From: Oscillospiraceae bacterium
Lineage (GTDB): Bacteria > Bacillota > Clostridia > Oscillospirales > Ruminococcaceae
NCBI GenBank assembly: GCA_009778065.1
Contig: WRKM01000015.1
Location: 1-64,000, forward strand
Direction: 5' to 3'
DNA: 64,000 bases
Made by a program: the position numbers and the translations under genes. The notes under the pieces are model-generated. The model had not been told where the DNA came from, did no database searches, and worked only from the letters and a program-made list of their open reading frames with translations. Every line of letters begins with the position of its first letter. Position 1 is the stretch's first letter. Below are positions 50,801 to 59,493 of this stretch, in pieces.

Positions 50801-51343
50801 GGCAAGATTTTTAATATCAGTAAAATTCAACATCCGTTGTGATATAAAAACAGAAGACCTATCGCGGTAATCAGCATAAGTCGCCTCGATTACAAATCTC
50901 GAAGTATAATCATATCCCCAGTCGTGAGAATCTGAGATACGAGGACTGAGCCGCTTGTAATCGCGGATTATGCCGCCCGTCATGTACCGTATATCCGAGG
51001 TTGCAGTTTCTGACAGCTCCCCGAATTTTTCAAGCTGTTCTTTAGTCAGCGGATTCGGGGTAGCATAGTCCCAAAAATATTTTTCAGTCGGAAGCCAAGG
51101 ATTGACCATATTTACAGTAGCGGGCATATTGCTATACTGATAATTCGCAGTGTCGGGTACGCCGTTATCTAAAGCAACAACGCCATTATAATAGTTTTCG
51201 GTTTGCTTCATCTCCCTGCTTGTGACCGCATAATCTGTCACCCTCGAAAACAGTGCAAACGAAGCCGCCGCAATCAGCAAAAACGTAACAGCAGTTTTAA
51301 CAGGGGTACGGAGAAGGGTTTTAAGTGATAATGAAAAACGCAT
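47846..51343 (-). CDS. Giant FtsX/MacB-type ABC permease, copy 2 (type B)
   Basis: A 1165-aa permease starting MRFSLSLKTLLRTPVKTAVT. The plan is the same as copy 1 (TM, large outside domain, FtsX three-TM block, repeat of that plan), but the first outside domain is about 100 residues longer. It matches copy 4 closely (shared MPATVNM, YMTGGII, RLSPRIS, HDWGYDYT). Its last 115 residues are essentially identical to copies 3 and 4. The start is ATG 51343 with GAGGTGA upstream. It probably forms a transporter half with a neighbouring type A protein and the shared ATPase (inference from alternation). Confidence 0.88.
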   Translation of the reverse strand: MRFSLSLKTLLRTPVKTAVTFLLIAAASFALFSRVTDYAVTSREMKQTENYYNGVVALDNGVPDTANYQYSNMPATVNMVNPWLPTEKYFWDYATPNPLTKEQLEKFGELSETATSDIRYMTGGIIRDYKRLSPRISDSHDWGYDYTSRFVIEATYADYRDRSSVFISQRMLNFTDIKNLAGEAQFEDGETISLLFDNFSDSYVTDRGLYYLLMLFDYDEGGTAANSFTAEANSIYMFFKSPYKSDYAYGLTSGNRYLIIGTYIPNTFDKDSYESIAEELRMSMVEDFKSGTISSGKTLPDGTTREMTLEEIEEMAEKIELVPLEDTAESILERFGDYDFKRFMVEGKSPMRPGDMDTFDYVPSIFELGENYLETEEYTRALEIAEITNQDLHTFDIVYTRNMESIPRFNEGAMIITDGRMIVPEDENSCVVSQYFFDAYDLNIGDKLTIELGDRLFEQNAQMGAITYIPERKWNVAEIAELEIVGVYYDTDPDYERNATHFWGYSPNTIFVPLSLLPVTPPADYEVKPGEFSLLIENPHDISAFLELATPLAEEMGLNLRISDGGYANVQKHLSTSIRTSLITALLYIFGALLALVLAAYLFIGRGKLTYAIMRSLGTPHKKAGNALSIPLGLLAAFAIPVGGTIGLIYTTQIINYEYIMNTTLPVGIIILCLICELAFIAVLTAFFLKRLSKKSPLSLLQGDIIRIAEVRNFAETNKITNERFFASSFENSSDMTSTHSVKQASTPKYSQKYSAFSHVSSYIFRHMRRVKWKTAISLALVFVLTGGLGVLALTHSLYRELFKTVDVISSATGFDSNAIEELNKSELVQDLYFYSDFEVSVNLSEIGYSHTVTNDIERYLQGDYVVEYADGFSSEIFQENNALCVVGSGLAEVYELKAGDEITLMKGDLLYALNQLYFGNEEFRNMMRRSWDMEEAAEEEFEESLTQYVQELILAESIPYKIAGIIKTENYSVGNSVFTPSGESAVALHSFYNDDFYIIKYSQIILSDNERLPEFTVYLEELKGENREAFYITDTTELENIKRVRDLLTLLFPIAVTAAVLIGLTAPALLILQSSKEAAILRVLGTTKKRVRCMLTIEQVALCIIGIILAAGGLLVYNYSLFTQSAETLALCGVLYLLGCVCAGLAASVSVTKRKVLELLQVKE

Positions 51344-51364
51344 AAAAATCACCTCTTGTTTATA

Positions 51365-51403
51365 TCAATTGTACATTGTCAATTGTCAATTGTCAATTGT
51401 CCG
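51365..51403. repeat. (ATTGTCA)n heptamer repeat between permease copies 2 and 3
   Basis: The same CAATTGTACATTGTCAATTG start followed by ATTGTCA units, ending at the stop codon of copy 3. It is one heptamer shorter than the block at 47800. Confidence 0.85.
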
Positions 51404-54400
51404 TCATTCTTTCACTTGTAATAACTCAAGTACTTTACGCTTAGTCACCGACACCGATGCCGCCAGCCCCGCGCAAACACAGCCGAGCAGATACAAAACC
51501 CCGCATAAAGCAAGCGTCTCCGCGCTTTGTGTGAATAGGCTGTAATTATAGACCAAAAGTCCTCCCGCCGCAAGTATAATTCCGATGATACAAAGCGCGA
51601 CCTGCTCTATTGTCAGCATACAGCGTACCCGCTTTTTTGTAGTACCGAGAACCCGCAAAATCGCGGCTTCTTTCGAGGATTGCAAAATCAGCAGGGCAGG
51701 GGCGGTAAGTCCTATAAGCACCGCCGCTGTAACGGCAATCGGGAATAGCAGGGTGAGCAAGTCGCGAACACGTTTTATGTTTTCGAGTTCGGTGGTGTCG
51801 GTGGTGTATTCTGCTGAAATTGAATAGTTTCTGCTGTCATTTCTCAACTCATCGAGAAATACTAAAAGTTCCGGGGCTTTTTCGTTGTCGGCAAGCGTAA
51901 ATTCGCTGTAATTAATCAAAAAATGTTCGCCCATATTTGCACTCAAAACCGCACCGCTCATAGGTGCATATATTCTTTCGCCAATATCGCGAAGGTCGTC
52001 AAATTCTGATTTAATTACCCCCGCAACTTTATAATAAACAGCTTCAATTCCCACGGTATAATTTGAACCCCAAAGTGTTATAATGTCACCCGGTTTCGCA
52101 CCAAAATCTACCCCGATAACGCAAAGCTCACTTTCATTTGCCAAAAAGCTGTCTACCTTGAAAAAATCAGTATTTTCATACCCTTCTGCAAACTCAATTA
52201 TATAATTTCCGCCCAATGCTTCAAGAGTTTTTTCAAAGTCGTTAGTAAGTGTAAGCGGGTATGCAAATTCGGTATCGTCGCCCCAAAAAACTACATAATC
52301 ACTACTGTAATAAAGGTCATCATTTAAAAGCTCGGAAGTAAACAATTCCTCAACTGCCGCAGTAGAAAAATTCGTGGTCGTTGAAACAACAGCGACTTCA
52401 GCGGAAAGGTCAGTGTAAAACAGCTTCGTAATCGCAAGAAATCCGATAGCTCCCATTAAAACAAACGCTAAAAGTAATGAAGTAATAGTTTTAGGAAAAA
52501 CGCGCAGCATATGCTTTGATGTGTAACGTGTCATGTGGCGAAATGCCGAATAGCGGTGAGTTATCGGTGATGGTGATGTAGGTGAAACAGTGCTTTGTAC
52601 AGGTGAGTGTGATTTTGTCGGAAGTGCGACCGAAACAGCGTTTACGGTGCGTTGTGCGGGTTCTTGTAAGCCCGACGGTTTAAAAGTAGCCACGCGAATT
52701 ACCTCTCCCTGCAACAAAATCAGCGGCGGAATTTTCGACATTTTCCTTAATGCAATTACAGTGAAAAGTGTAATTAACCCAATCATGCCGAGCAAACAAA
52801 GCATTATTACTACAAAAGGTATAGTCGTGTTCATGTTATAAATACCGAGTTTTACTGATAAATTTTCAATGCTTTGAGAAATTTTCAACCAAGTGTACAA
52901 AAGCCCTGTAACTCCGCCGACAAAAACGCCGAAAACTGACAGCAAAGCAAATGGCATGGCGATTGTTCGGGCGGTAGCTTTGCGCGGCATACCCAAGGCA
53001 CGCATTATTGCGTAGGTTTTTTTGTTGCCGCCTATGTACAGCTGTACCGCCAAAAGCGAAGCCAAAACCGCGCCTAAAGTGAAGAACAAAGCGGTTAATA
53101 ATGATGTCATTTCACTTGTGGCTATACTACCTTGTACACGAGACCAACCAAGGTCGGAAAAACGCCACTTTGCAGTAACTGCCGCACTCCCCGAATAGTG
53201 AATCTCTTCATCTTTTTCCCAATCCCAATGCGGCAAAGTGTAATCCCACGAAAGCTCTGAAACCCAGTCAGTAACGGGTGGTGCGGCTTCAAAAAACGCT
53301 GTTATTCCATCGGCGTTTTCTATTAACACGCTGAACTCGCCTGCCCAAACCTCATGGTCGGCGGGGATTTCAACAGGCAGAAACGACATCGGCACAAAAA
53401 TCGTCGCAGGGTGATAAGTCCAGTAGAGTGATGATGCGCGTTGGTGAGGAGATTCGGTGTCGGTGTAGACCCCGACAATTTCAAACTCTATTGTTTCGAG
53501 TGTGTTCCATGAGCGTTCGGGAATGTGAGTAATTGCACCCATTCCTGCGTGTTGCATGAATAACTTGTCGCCGAGTTCAATTTCAAGTTTGTCACCTAAA
53601 CTAAGATTATTTTTCTCAAAAAAGTAAGAGCTTACAACACAGACGGGAACTTTGTTTTCGGCATCTCCCGGGACAAGAAACCGCCCTTCTTGCAGTACCA
53701 TTCCCTGCTCGTTCACGCGGGGAATTGCCCGCATATCTGTGGCATAAACAACATCAAAAGTGTGCAAATCCTTTTCCATTATGTCTGCTAAGTTGTTCAG
53801 ACGTTGTAAGTTTTCGGGGTCATTTTGAAGCTCGGCTGTCTCAGCAAAGTTAAAATAATGCAACGTATCCATGTCACCAAGGCGCGTGAATGTAGGTTCA
53901 AGTTCACTGTACAACCCGACAAAAGTGTAACTTTTCCCGACTTCCAAACCCTCCAAAAACTCCTCATCATAAGGGCTGTTGTGAAAGTATACAACATCGG
54001 GGTCATTCGGTGCGGACAAACTGCTTGTTCCCCTTTCGCCTACTCTAAACAGAACATTGAATACATCACCGGAGAATCCCGAAATGCCGTCAGGTGCGGT
54101 GTCACTTTTTGCTAATTGAGCCGAAACTTCACTAAGCGGATAATTCCCGCCAAGGACTTCGCTGTCCTCGAAATAGAGGTTGCAAGTCAGCCCTTGCAGG
54201 TCAATTTCAGCCAAAGTGCCTTGAATAATGTATCGCGCAAGATAGTTGAAGCCGAAGTTTATATCTCCGTAACGGTAAAACCGCTCGTAGTCATGGATTA
54301 CGCCCCCTGTCATGTACCGCGTTTCGGCTAACGCAACCCCCGGAAGATTTGAAATAACCTCAATCTGCTTAGCTTCAAGCGGTGTCGGCGGTCGGTCGGT

Positions 54401-54667
54401 GTTATACCAGCCCTTGTTTGCATCGGTGCCGGGCATTTTGCTTTGGTGATACATTGTGAAGCTGTCAGGCACGTTGTTGTTCAGTGCAACTACGCCGTGA
54501 TAAAAATTAACCACGTTGTTCATCTCCCTGCTTGTGACCGCATAATCCGTCACCCTCGAAAACAGCGCGAAACTCGCCGCCGCAATCAGCAAAAACGTAA
54601 CAGCAGTTTTAACAGGGGTACGGAGAAGGGTTTTAAACCATATTTTTGTTCGCGGTTTTTTAAACAT
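51404..54667 (-). CDS. Giant FtsX/MacB-type ABC permease, copy 3 (type A)
   Basis: A 1087-aa permease starting MFKKPRTKIWFKTLLRTPVK, the type A start shared with copy 1. The outer domain resembles copy 1 (YMTGGVI, ERFY), with an insertion of roughly 30 residues before the first FtsX block (WDYTLPHWDWEKDEEIHYSG). Its internal junction is HMTRYTSKHMLRVFPKTITS, diverged from the others, yet the C-terminal 115 residues are identical to type B copies 2 and 4, which indicates gene conversion. The start is ATG 54667 behind GAGGTGA; an upstream in-frame methionine lies in the structured leader and is not used. Confidence 0.88.
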   Translation of the reverse strand: MFKKPRTKIWFKTLLRTPVKTAVTFLLIAAASFALFSRVTDYAVTSREMNNVVNFYHGVVALNNNVPDSFTMYHQSKMPGTDANKGWYNTDRPPTPLEAKQIEVISNLPGVALAETRYMTGGVIHDYERFYRYGDINFGFNYLARYIIQGTLAEIDLQGLTCNLYFEDSEVLGGNYPLSEVSAQLAKSDTAPDGISGFSGDVFNVLFRVGERGTSSLSAPNDPDVVYFHNSPYDEEFLEGLEVGKSYTFVGLYSELEPTFTRLGDMDTLHYFNFAETAELQNDPENLQRLNNLADIMEKDLHTFDVVYATDMRAIPRVNEQGMVLQEGRFLVPGDAENKVPVCVVSSYFFEKNNLSLGDKLEIELGDKLFMQHAGMGAITHIPERSWNTLETIEFEIVGVYTDTESPHQRASSLYWTYHPATIFVPMSFLPVEIPADHEVWAGEFSVLIENADGITAFFEAAPPVTDWVSELSWDYTLPHWDWEKDEEIHYSGSAAVTAKWRFSDLGWSRVQGSIATSEMTSLLTALFFTLGAVLASLLAVQLYIGGNKKTYAIMRALGMPRKATARTIAMPFALLSVFGVFVGGVTGLLYTWLKISQSIENLSVKLGIYNMNTTIPFVVIMLCLLGMIGLITLFTVIALRKMSKIPPLILLQGEVIRVATFKPSGLQEPAQRTVNAVSVALPTKSHSPVQSTVSPTSPSPITHRYSAFRHMTRYTSKHMLRVFPKTITSLLLAFVLMGAIGFLAITKLFYTDLSAEVAVVSTTTNFSTAAVEELFTSELLNDDLYYSSDYVVFWGDDTEFAYPLTLTNDFEKTLEALGGNYIIEFAEGYENTDFFKVDSFLANESELCVIGVDFGAKPGDIITLWGSNYTVGIEAVYYKVAGVIKSEFDDLRDIGERIYAPMSGAVLSANMGEHFLINYSEFTLADNEKAPELLVFLDELRNDSRNYSISAEYTTDTTELENIKRVRDLLTLLFPIAVTAAVLIGLTAPALLILQSSKEAAILRVLGTTKKRVRCMLTIEQVALCIIGIILAAGGLLVYNYSLFTQSAETLALCGVLYLLGCVCAGLAASVSVTKRKVLELLQVKE

Positions 54668-54690
54668 AAAAATCACCTCTTTTAGCAGTT

Positions 54691-54803
54691 CCGCTTGACA
54701 TTGAAATAAATTCAATGTCAGCGGTCGTCGCCGATGGCGGCGGACAGCGATTCTCGCTGTCATAGCAATTGTACATTGTCAATTGTACATTGTCAATTGT
54801 CCG
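54691..54803. repeat. Structured spacer plus heptamer repeat between permease copies 3 and 4
   Basis: CCGC-T-TGACATTGAA (54691-54705) pairs with TTCAATGTCA-GCGG (54711-54724) with one bulged T. A CGCC/GGCG stem and GACAGCGA/TCGCTGTC (near 54743-54761) follow. Then comes a shortened ATTGTCA block (54766-54803). This spacer is about twice as long as those between the other copies, as if a small palindromic element had inserted. Confidence 0.65.
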
Positions 54804-57800
54804 TCATTCTTTCACTTGTAATAACTCAAGTACTTTACGCTTAGTCACCGACACCGATGCCGCCAGCCCCGCGCAAACACAGCCGAGCAGATACAAAACC
54901 CCGCACAGGGCAAGCGTCTCCGCGCTTTGTGTGAACAGGCTGTAATTATAAACCAACAACCCACCCGCCGCAAGTATAATTCCGATGATACAAAGCGCGA
55001 CCTGTTCTATTGTAAGCATACAGCGAACTCGTTTTTTGGTAGTACCGAGAACACGCAGGATTGCGGCTTCTTTCGAGGATTGTAAAATCAGCAGGGCAGG
55101 GGCGGTAAGTCCGATTAACACCGCCGCTGTAACGGCAATCGGGAACAGCAGGGTGAGCAGGTCGCGAACACGTTTTATATTTTCGAGTTCGGTGGTGTCG
55201 ATTATGTAAGTGACTTCTCTGTTTTCGCCTTTCAACTCTCCGAGATATGCGTAAAGTTCGTCTGCTTTTTCGTTATCGGCAAGTATGAAGTGACTGTATT
55301 TTACCTTGAAAAAGTCCTCGTTATAAAGACTGTAGATTTTTACGACAGATTCGCCGCCGGGGGAGAAAACAGACCCGCTTATTGCATAGTTTTCCGAGTT
55401 TTCCGAATCTTCCGAGTTTTCTAAGCTTTTTGAACTTATTACCCCAGCGACCTTATAAGGTATGCTCTCTTTTGCTATAACCTCGCGAACCTCTTGTTCC
55501 AATCTTGCTTCAAACTCGTCTTCCGGCGCATCTTCCATATCCCACGTTTGTCTCATGAGTTCCTTGTAAGTCTCATTTCCGAAATACAAATCGCTGAGAG
55601 CGTATAGTAAATCCCCCGGTATGAGGGTTATTTCATCGCCCGCTTTTAACTCAAAACGAGAAGCAATCTCGCTTCCGATTACGCACAGCGCGTCTTCTCC
55701 CAAAAACAGCTCGTCCGAGAAACCGTTTGCATATTCGACCTCGTACCCGCCTTTCAGATAGCGGTCAATATCGTTTGTTATTATATGCGGGTTACTTGAT
55801 TCGCTTAGATTTATTGAAACGTCATAATCGCTGTAAAAATAAAGCTCTTTCGTAAGCTCCGACTGTGATAATTCGGTAATCGAGCTTGAATCAAAACCCG
55901 TTACTGTACCCTGTACATCGACAGTACGGAAAAAATCCCGATAGAGGGTACGCGTTATGACAAGCACGCCGAGCGCACCCGTCAGTGTAAGTGCCAATAA
56001 CAGTGAAATCGCTGTTTTTACCTTAACCCTCCGCATATGTCTTAATATGTAATGGCTTACATGGTCAAACGCCGAATACCGTCTTTGCCTATTCGAGAGA
56101 GGCGGTAGAGTATTTTTGTCGGCAGAAGCCGGGTTTACTGCGCGGTTAATAGGGAGTGCGGGTTTTTGCGCAGGTAATAGCTCCGCAGTTTTCGCGACGT
56201 CTGAAATACGGATTATGTCGCCCTGCAACAACGAGAGGGGAGATTTTTTTCCGAGTTTGTACAGGGAGAACGCAGTTAGCATCGCAATTAACGCAAATTC
56301 AAGGACAAAGCACAATATTATTATACCGACGGGTAACGTAGTATTCGCTATTATTTCTTTATCCACGGCTTTCGCGGTATAGACAAGCCCTGCCGCGCCG
56401 CCAACAGGCACAGCCAAAACCGACAAAACGGCAAGCAGGAAAGAAAGCGCGTTTCCCGCTTTACTGCGCGGTGTCCCGAGTGCACGCATGATTGCGTATG
56501 TCTGTTTATTGCGTCCTATGAAGAGTTCGCTCGCGAGTATAAGAGCTAATATAGCCCCGAGAATATACATAACAGCCATTAACAGCGAGGTTTTGGCACT
56601 CATGCTTAAATGCTCATGGATTTTTAAATAACCGCCGTCCGAGAAACGCAGGGTCAGCCCCATTTCCTCCGCTAACGGCTCTGCTTTTTCGAGAAAAGCC
56701 GCTATGTTGGTTGCGTTTTCTATGTACAGGCTTAACTCGCCCGGTTTAATTTCGTGGTCTGCGGACGGCGTTACGGGAAGAAGAGACAGCGGCACAAAAA
56801 TCGTATTCGGCGAGTAGCCCATGAAGTGGTCGGCATTACGCTCATAATCGGGGTCTATATCAAGATAAGTCCCTACTATTTCAAGCTCTGCGGTTTCTAC
56901 GGTATTCCATCGCCGTTCAGGAATATAGGTGATTGCACCCATTTGTGCGTTCTGCTCGAAAAGCCTGTCTCCGAGTTCGATTGTGAGGGTATCACCGAGT
57001 TTCAAATCATAGGCATCGAGAAAATACTGACTTACCACGCAGGAATTTTCGTCTTCAGGCACAATCATACGCCCATCGGTAATTACCATCGCACCTTCGT
57101 TAAAGCGGGGTATAGACTTCATGTTTTGCGTATAAACAATATCAAAAGTATGTAGGTCTTGATTGGTTATAGCGGCTATTTCAAGAGCGCGGGCGTATTC
57201 TTCGCTTTCGAGATAGTTTTCATCGAGTATAAAAATAGAAGGAACATAATCAATAGTATCCATGTCACCGAGCCGCATAGGACGAAGTCCCTGAAGCATA
57301 TTATAAAAGCTGTAATCGCCAAGTTTTTCTATATATCTCTCAGCACTCTCTTCGGGAGGCAGGAGTACAAGCTCCTCAATAAAATTATTAAGTTCGTCCG
57401 TGTCGGGTATCCCAACGCTTTCAGAGAGGACTTTCCGAAAGTCCTCATCGTCCAAAATCGAAGCCCTGACTCCCTCTGCTAATGACTCATAACTTGCCTC
57501 GTCAAACGTATTAGGCATATACATTCCTATAATAATATATCTGTCGCCTTTGTTTAAACTTTTTGCAAATTCGCTCCCATATGGATTTCCCTCAAGTAAA
57601 AATATACTGTTTGCTTCACTTGTATGCGAATTGGTACTGAGAACGCTCTCGCCATCGTCATAGCTAAAAGTTATAGGAACACTGTATGCACCGCTGTCGG
57701 TAGAATATATATTCTCATAATCCGCACTTGTAATTATCGTGGCATCTTCCCCATCCTGTATCTCGGAAGTGCCTGCAAGATATTTTATATCGGTAAATTT

Positions 57801-58316
57801 TAATAACGGTCTCGCCGCGTAACTACTGTACTCGTCATTATAGTCGGAGTAGGTCGCTTCTATTACAAATCTTGCGGTATAGTCATATCCCCAGTCATGA
57901 GTTTCGGAAATGCGCGGACTTAATCGCCTGTAATCGCTGATTATGCCGCCCGTCATGTAGCGGACGTCCTCCAATACGAACTCCGACAATGACGAAAACG
58001 CCTCAATCTGCTCATAAGTCAGCGGGTTCGGCGAACTATAGTCATTCAAAAATTTATAAGCCGGGGAAAAAGGGTTTTTCATATTGACGGTGGCAGGCAT
58101 ATTCGAGTTTTTATAATGTATGGTATCAAGTACTCCGTTATCAAGAGCCGCAACACCGCTGTAATGGCGTTCGGTTTGTTTCAGCTCTCTGCTCGTAATC
58201 GCGTAATCCGTCATGCGGGAAAACAGCGCGAACGAAGCCGCCGCGATTAATAAAAATGTAACGATAGTTTTAACAGGGGTACGGAGAAGGGTTTTAAGTA
58301 ATAATGAAAAACGCAT
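54804..58316 (-). CDS. Giant FtsX/MacB-type ABC permease, copy 4 (type B), first gene of the array
   Basis: A 1170-aa permease starting MRFSLLLKTLLRTPVKTIVT. It is the first transcribed of the four and lies directly behind a consensus promoter shared back-to-back with the PadR gene. The outer domain and internal junction (HVSHYILRHMRRVKVKTAIS) match copy 2. A short acidic/serine insertion with near-repeats (ENSEDSENSENY) is unique to this copy. The C-terminal FtsX block is identical to copies 2 and 3. GAGGTAA precedes ATG 58316. It is presumed to be controlled by the adjacent PadR protein. Confidence 0.88.
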   Translation of the reverse strand: MRFSLLLKTLLRTPVKTIVTFLLIAAASFALFSRMTDYAITSRELKQTERHYSGVAALDNGVLDTIHYKNSNMPATVNMKNPFSPAYKFLNDYSSPNPLTYEQIEAFSSLSEFVLEDVRYMTGGIISDYRRLSPRISETHDWGYDYTARFVIEATYSDYNDEYSSYAARPLLKFTDIKYLAGTSEIQDGEDATIITSADYENIYSTDSGAYSVPITFSYDDGESVLSTNSHTSEANSIFLLEGNPYGSEFAKSLNKGDRYIIIGMYMPNTFDEASYESLAEGVRASILDDEDFRKVLSESVGIPDTDELNNFIEELVLLPPEESAERYIEKLGDYSFYNMLQGLRPMRLGDMDTIDYVPSIFILDENYLESEEYARALEIAAITNQDLHTFDIVYTQNMKSIPRFNEGAMVITDGRMIVPEDENSCVVSQYFLDAYDLKLGDTLTIELGDRLFEQNAQMGAITYIPERRWNTVETAELEIVGTYLDIDPDYERNADHFMGYSPNTIFVPLSLLPVTPSADHEIKPGELSLYIENATNIAAFLEKAEPLAEEMGLTLRFSDGGYLKIHEHLSMSAKTSLLMAVMYILGAILALILASELFIGRNKQTYAIMRALGTPRSKAGNALSFLLAVLSVLAVPVGGAAGLVYTAKAVDKEIIANTTLPVGIIILCFVLEFALIAMLTAFSLYKLGKKSPLSLLQGDIIRISDVAKTAELLPAQKPALPINRAVNPASADKNTLPPLSNRQRRYSAFDHVSHYILRHMRRVKVKTAISLLLALTLTGALGVLVITRTLYRDFFRTVDVQGTVTGFDSSSITELSQSELTKELYFYSDYDVSINLSESSNPHIITNDIDRYLKGGYEVEYANGFSDELFLGEDALCVIGSEIASRFELKAGDEITLIPGDLLYALSDLYFGNETYKELMRQTWDMEDAPEDEFEARLEQEVREVIAKESIPYKVAGVISSKSLENSEDSENSENYAISGSVFSPGGESVVKIYSLYNEDFFKVKYSHFILADNEKADELYAYLGELKGENREVTYIIDTTELENIKRVRDLLTLLFPIAVTAAVLIGLTAPALLILQSSKEAAILRVLGTTKKRVRCMLTIEQVALCIIGIILAAGGLLVYNYSLFTQSAETLALCGVLYLLGCVCAGLAASVSVTKRKVLELLQVKE

Positions 58317-58347
58317 AAAAATTACCTCTTTTGTATTTCTTGCCAAA

Positions 58348-58416
58348 ATTATAACATAAAAATTTATATTTGTCAACAACAAATATTATTGACAAATAAA
58401 TATTTTTACTTATAAT
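58348..58416. promoter_or_regulatory. Divergent promoters with a 10-bp inverted repeat between permease array and padR-type gene
   Basis: Minus strand: TTGACA (58371-58376), 17 bp, TATAAT (58348-58353) for the permeases. Plus strand: TTGACA (58389-58394), 16 bp, TATAAT (58411-58416) for the PadR gene. TATTTGTCAA (58367-58376) and TTGACAAATA (58389-58398) are perfect inverted repeats 12 bp apart that contain both -35 boxes. A dimeric repressor here would control both directions. Confidence 0.8.
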
Positions 58417-58464
58417 AGATATTGTAGGGATATTTATGTATGGTGTTTGAGAAAGGGCATAACG

Positions 58465-58845
58465 ATGGCTGACAAAAATAGAGAAAAACGAGATACATCG
58501 GGCTTTAAGAGTCTGTTGAAAAGAGCGTCAACAGAGATGTTAATTCTGCTGACGCTTCGTTCGGGGTCTATGTATACATATGAGATGATGAATACGCTTG
58601 AGCGGTTGAGCGGGGGGTATCTTGCTTTTAATACCCTTTATATCGCTATTTACCGACTGAGGGAGCTTCGTTTCATAAAAGAAACTGAGAGAGTACTTTC
58701 GGACGATAATAGGGTTAGGGTCTATTTCTCCATAACCGAGAGCGGAAAAGAATACCTTGAGAATCTAATAGAAGAGTATAAGCGGTTTTCAGAGGTCATG
58801 GATATAATTATGAACGCGGATAGCCGCGAGATGAGAGGGGCGTAG
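58465..58845 (+). CDS. PadR-family transcriptional regulator
   Basis: A 126-aa PadR-type winged-helix protein: ASTEMLILLTLRSGSMYTYE and the NTLYIAIYRLRELRFIKETE wing region, followed by YFSITESGKEYLENLIEEY and a C-terminal dimerisation helix. PadR proteins repress transporter genes and are released by drugs or phenolics. The start is ATG 58465 with AAAGGG upstream; a TTG six codons earlier is less likely. Its divergent placement and the shared inverted repeat mark the permease array as its target. Confidence 0.88.
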   Translation: MADKNREKRDTSGFKSLLKRASTEMLILLTLRSGSMYTYEMMNTLERLSGGYLAFNTLYIAIYRLRELRFIKETERVLSDDNRVRVYFSITESGKEYLENLIEEYKRFSEVMDIIMNADSREMRGA

Positions 58846-58873
58846 GGCGTAAATAAATAATTCACGGTTCTCG

Positions 58874-59491
58874 TCAGTATCTGTAAATTCGCTTTTTATG
58901 ATAATATCTGAACACAAACGGCAGTGAGGTCGCCGCTATTGCGAGCATAACAGCTAAAATAATGAGGGGCAGTATCAGGGGGTCGGCGGGGGGTGTGCTT
59001 GAGAAATCCACATCGTCGCCGCCTCCAACATCGGCATAATCCTCGCGTTCGGTATTGGTTACGCTCTCTGTCGGCTGTTCCGTAGGCGCATCGGTACGCG
59101 GAACGTAAGGGGTATCGGTAGGCGAGGTGATAGCCTCCTGCGGCGTTGTTTCTTCGGGTTCAGGCTCGGTTTCGGTCTCCGGTTCGGTTTCTGTAAGCGG
59201 CGGTTCGGTTTCTGTAGGCGGCGAGGTAATTACTATATCGGGTTCAGGCTCTGTTCCCTGTATGGGTTCGGTTTCCGTTCCGGGTTCGGTTTGCTCTACA
59301 GGCTCGGTTTGCGGCTCGGGTTGAGTTTCTTCAACGGGCGGCTCTGTGTAATTCCATAATTCGTTATTCCACCAGTCCTCCCGCTCCCACCAGGGAATGT
59401 CGTTATTAAAATCGTTATCAAGAGCAAATACACCGCCGCACAAACCCGTGAGCAATGAAAAGAAAATTATAACCGTTATGAGTTTTTTCAT
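58874..59491 (-). CDS. Membrane-anchored surface protein with a T/E/P-rich stalk
   Basis: A 205-aa protein: signal peptide (MKKLITVIIFFSLLTGLCGG), a short W-rich segment (IPWWEREDWWNNELWN), a stalk of TETEP and TEP-type repeats (about 50-150), a Gly/Asp patch, one C-terminal transmembrane helix (LILPLIILAVMLAIAATSLP) and a basic tail. It has the layout of the other surface proteins in the window but no folded domain. The start is ATG 59491. An upstream in-frame extension would lie inside proS and is not used. It begins 3 bp after the proS stop and is likely read through from proS. Confidence 0.75.
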   Translation of the reverse strand: MKKLITVIIFFSLLTGLCGGVFALDNDFNNDIPWWEREDWWNNELWNYTEPPVEETQPEPQTEPVEQTEPGTETEPIQGTEPEPDIVITSPPTETEPPLTETEPETETEPEPEETTPQEAITSPTDTPYVPRTDAPTEQPTESVTNTEREDYADVGGGDDVDFSSTPPADPLILPLIILAVMLAIAATSLPFVFRYYHKKRIYRY

Positions 59492-59493
59492 TT

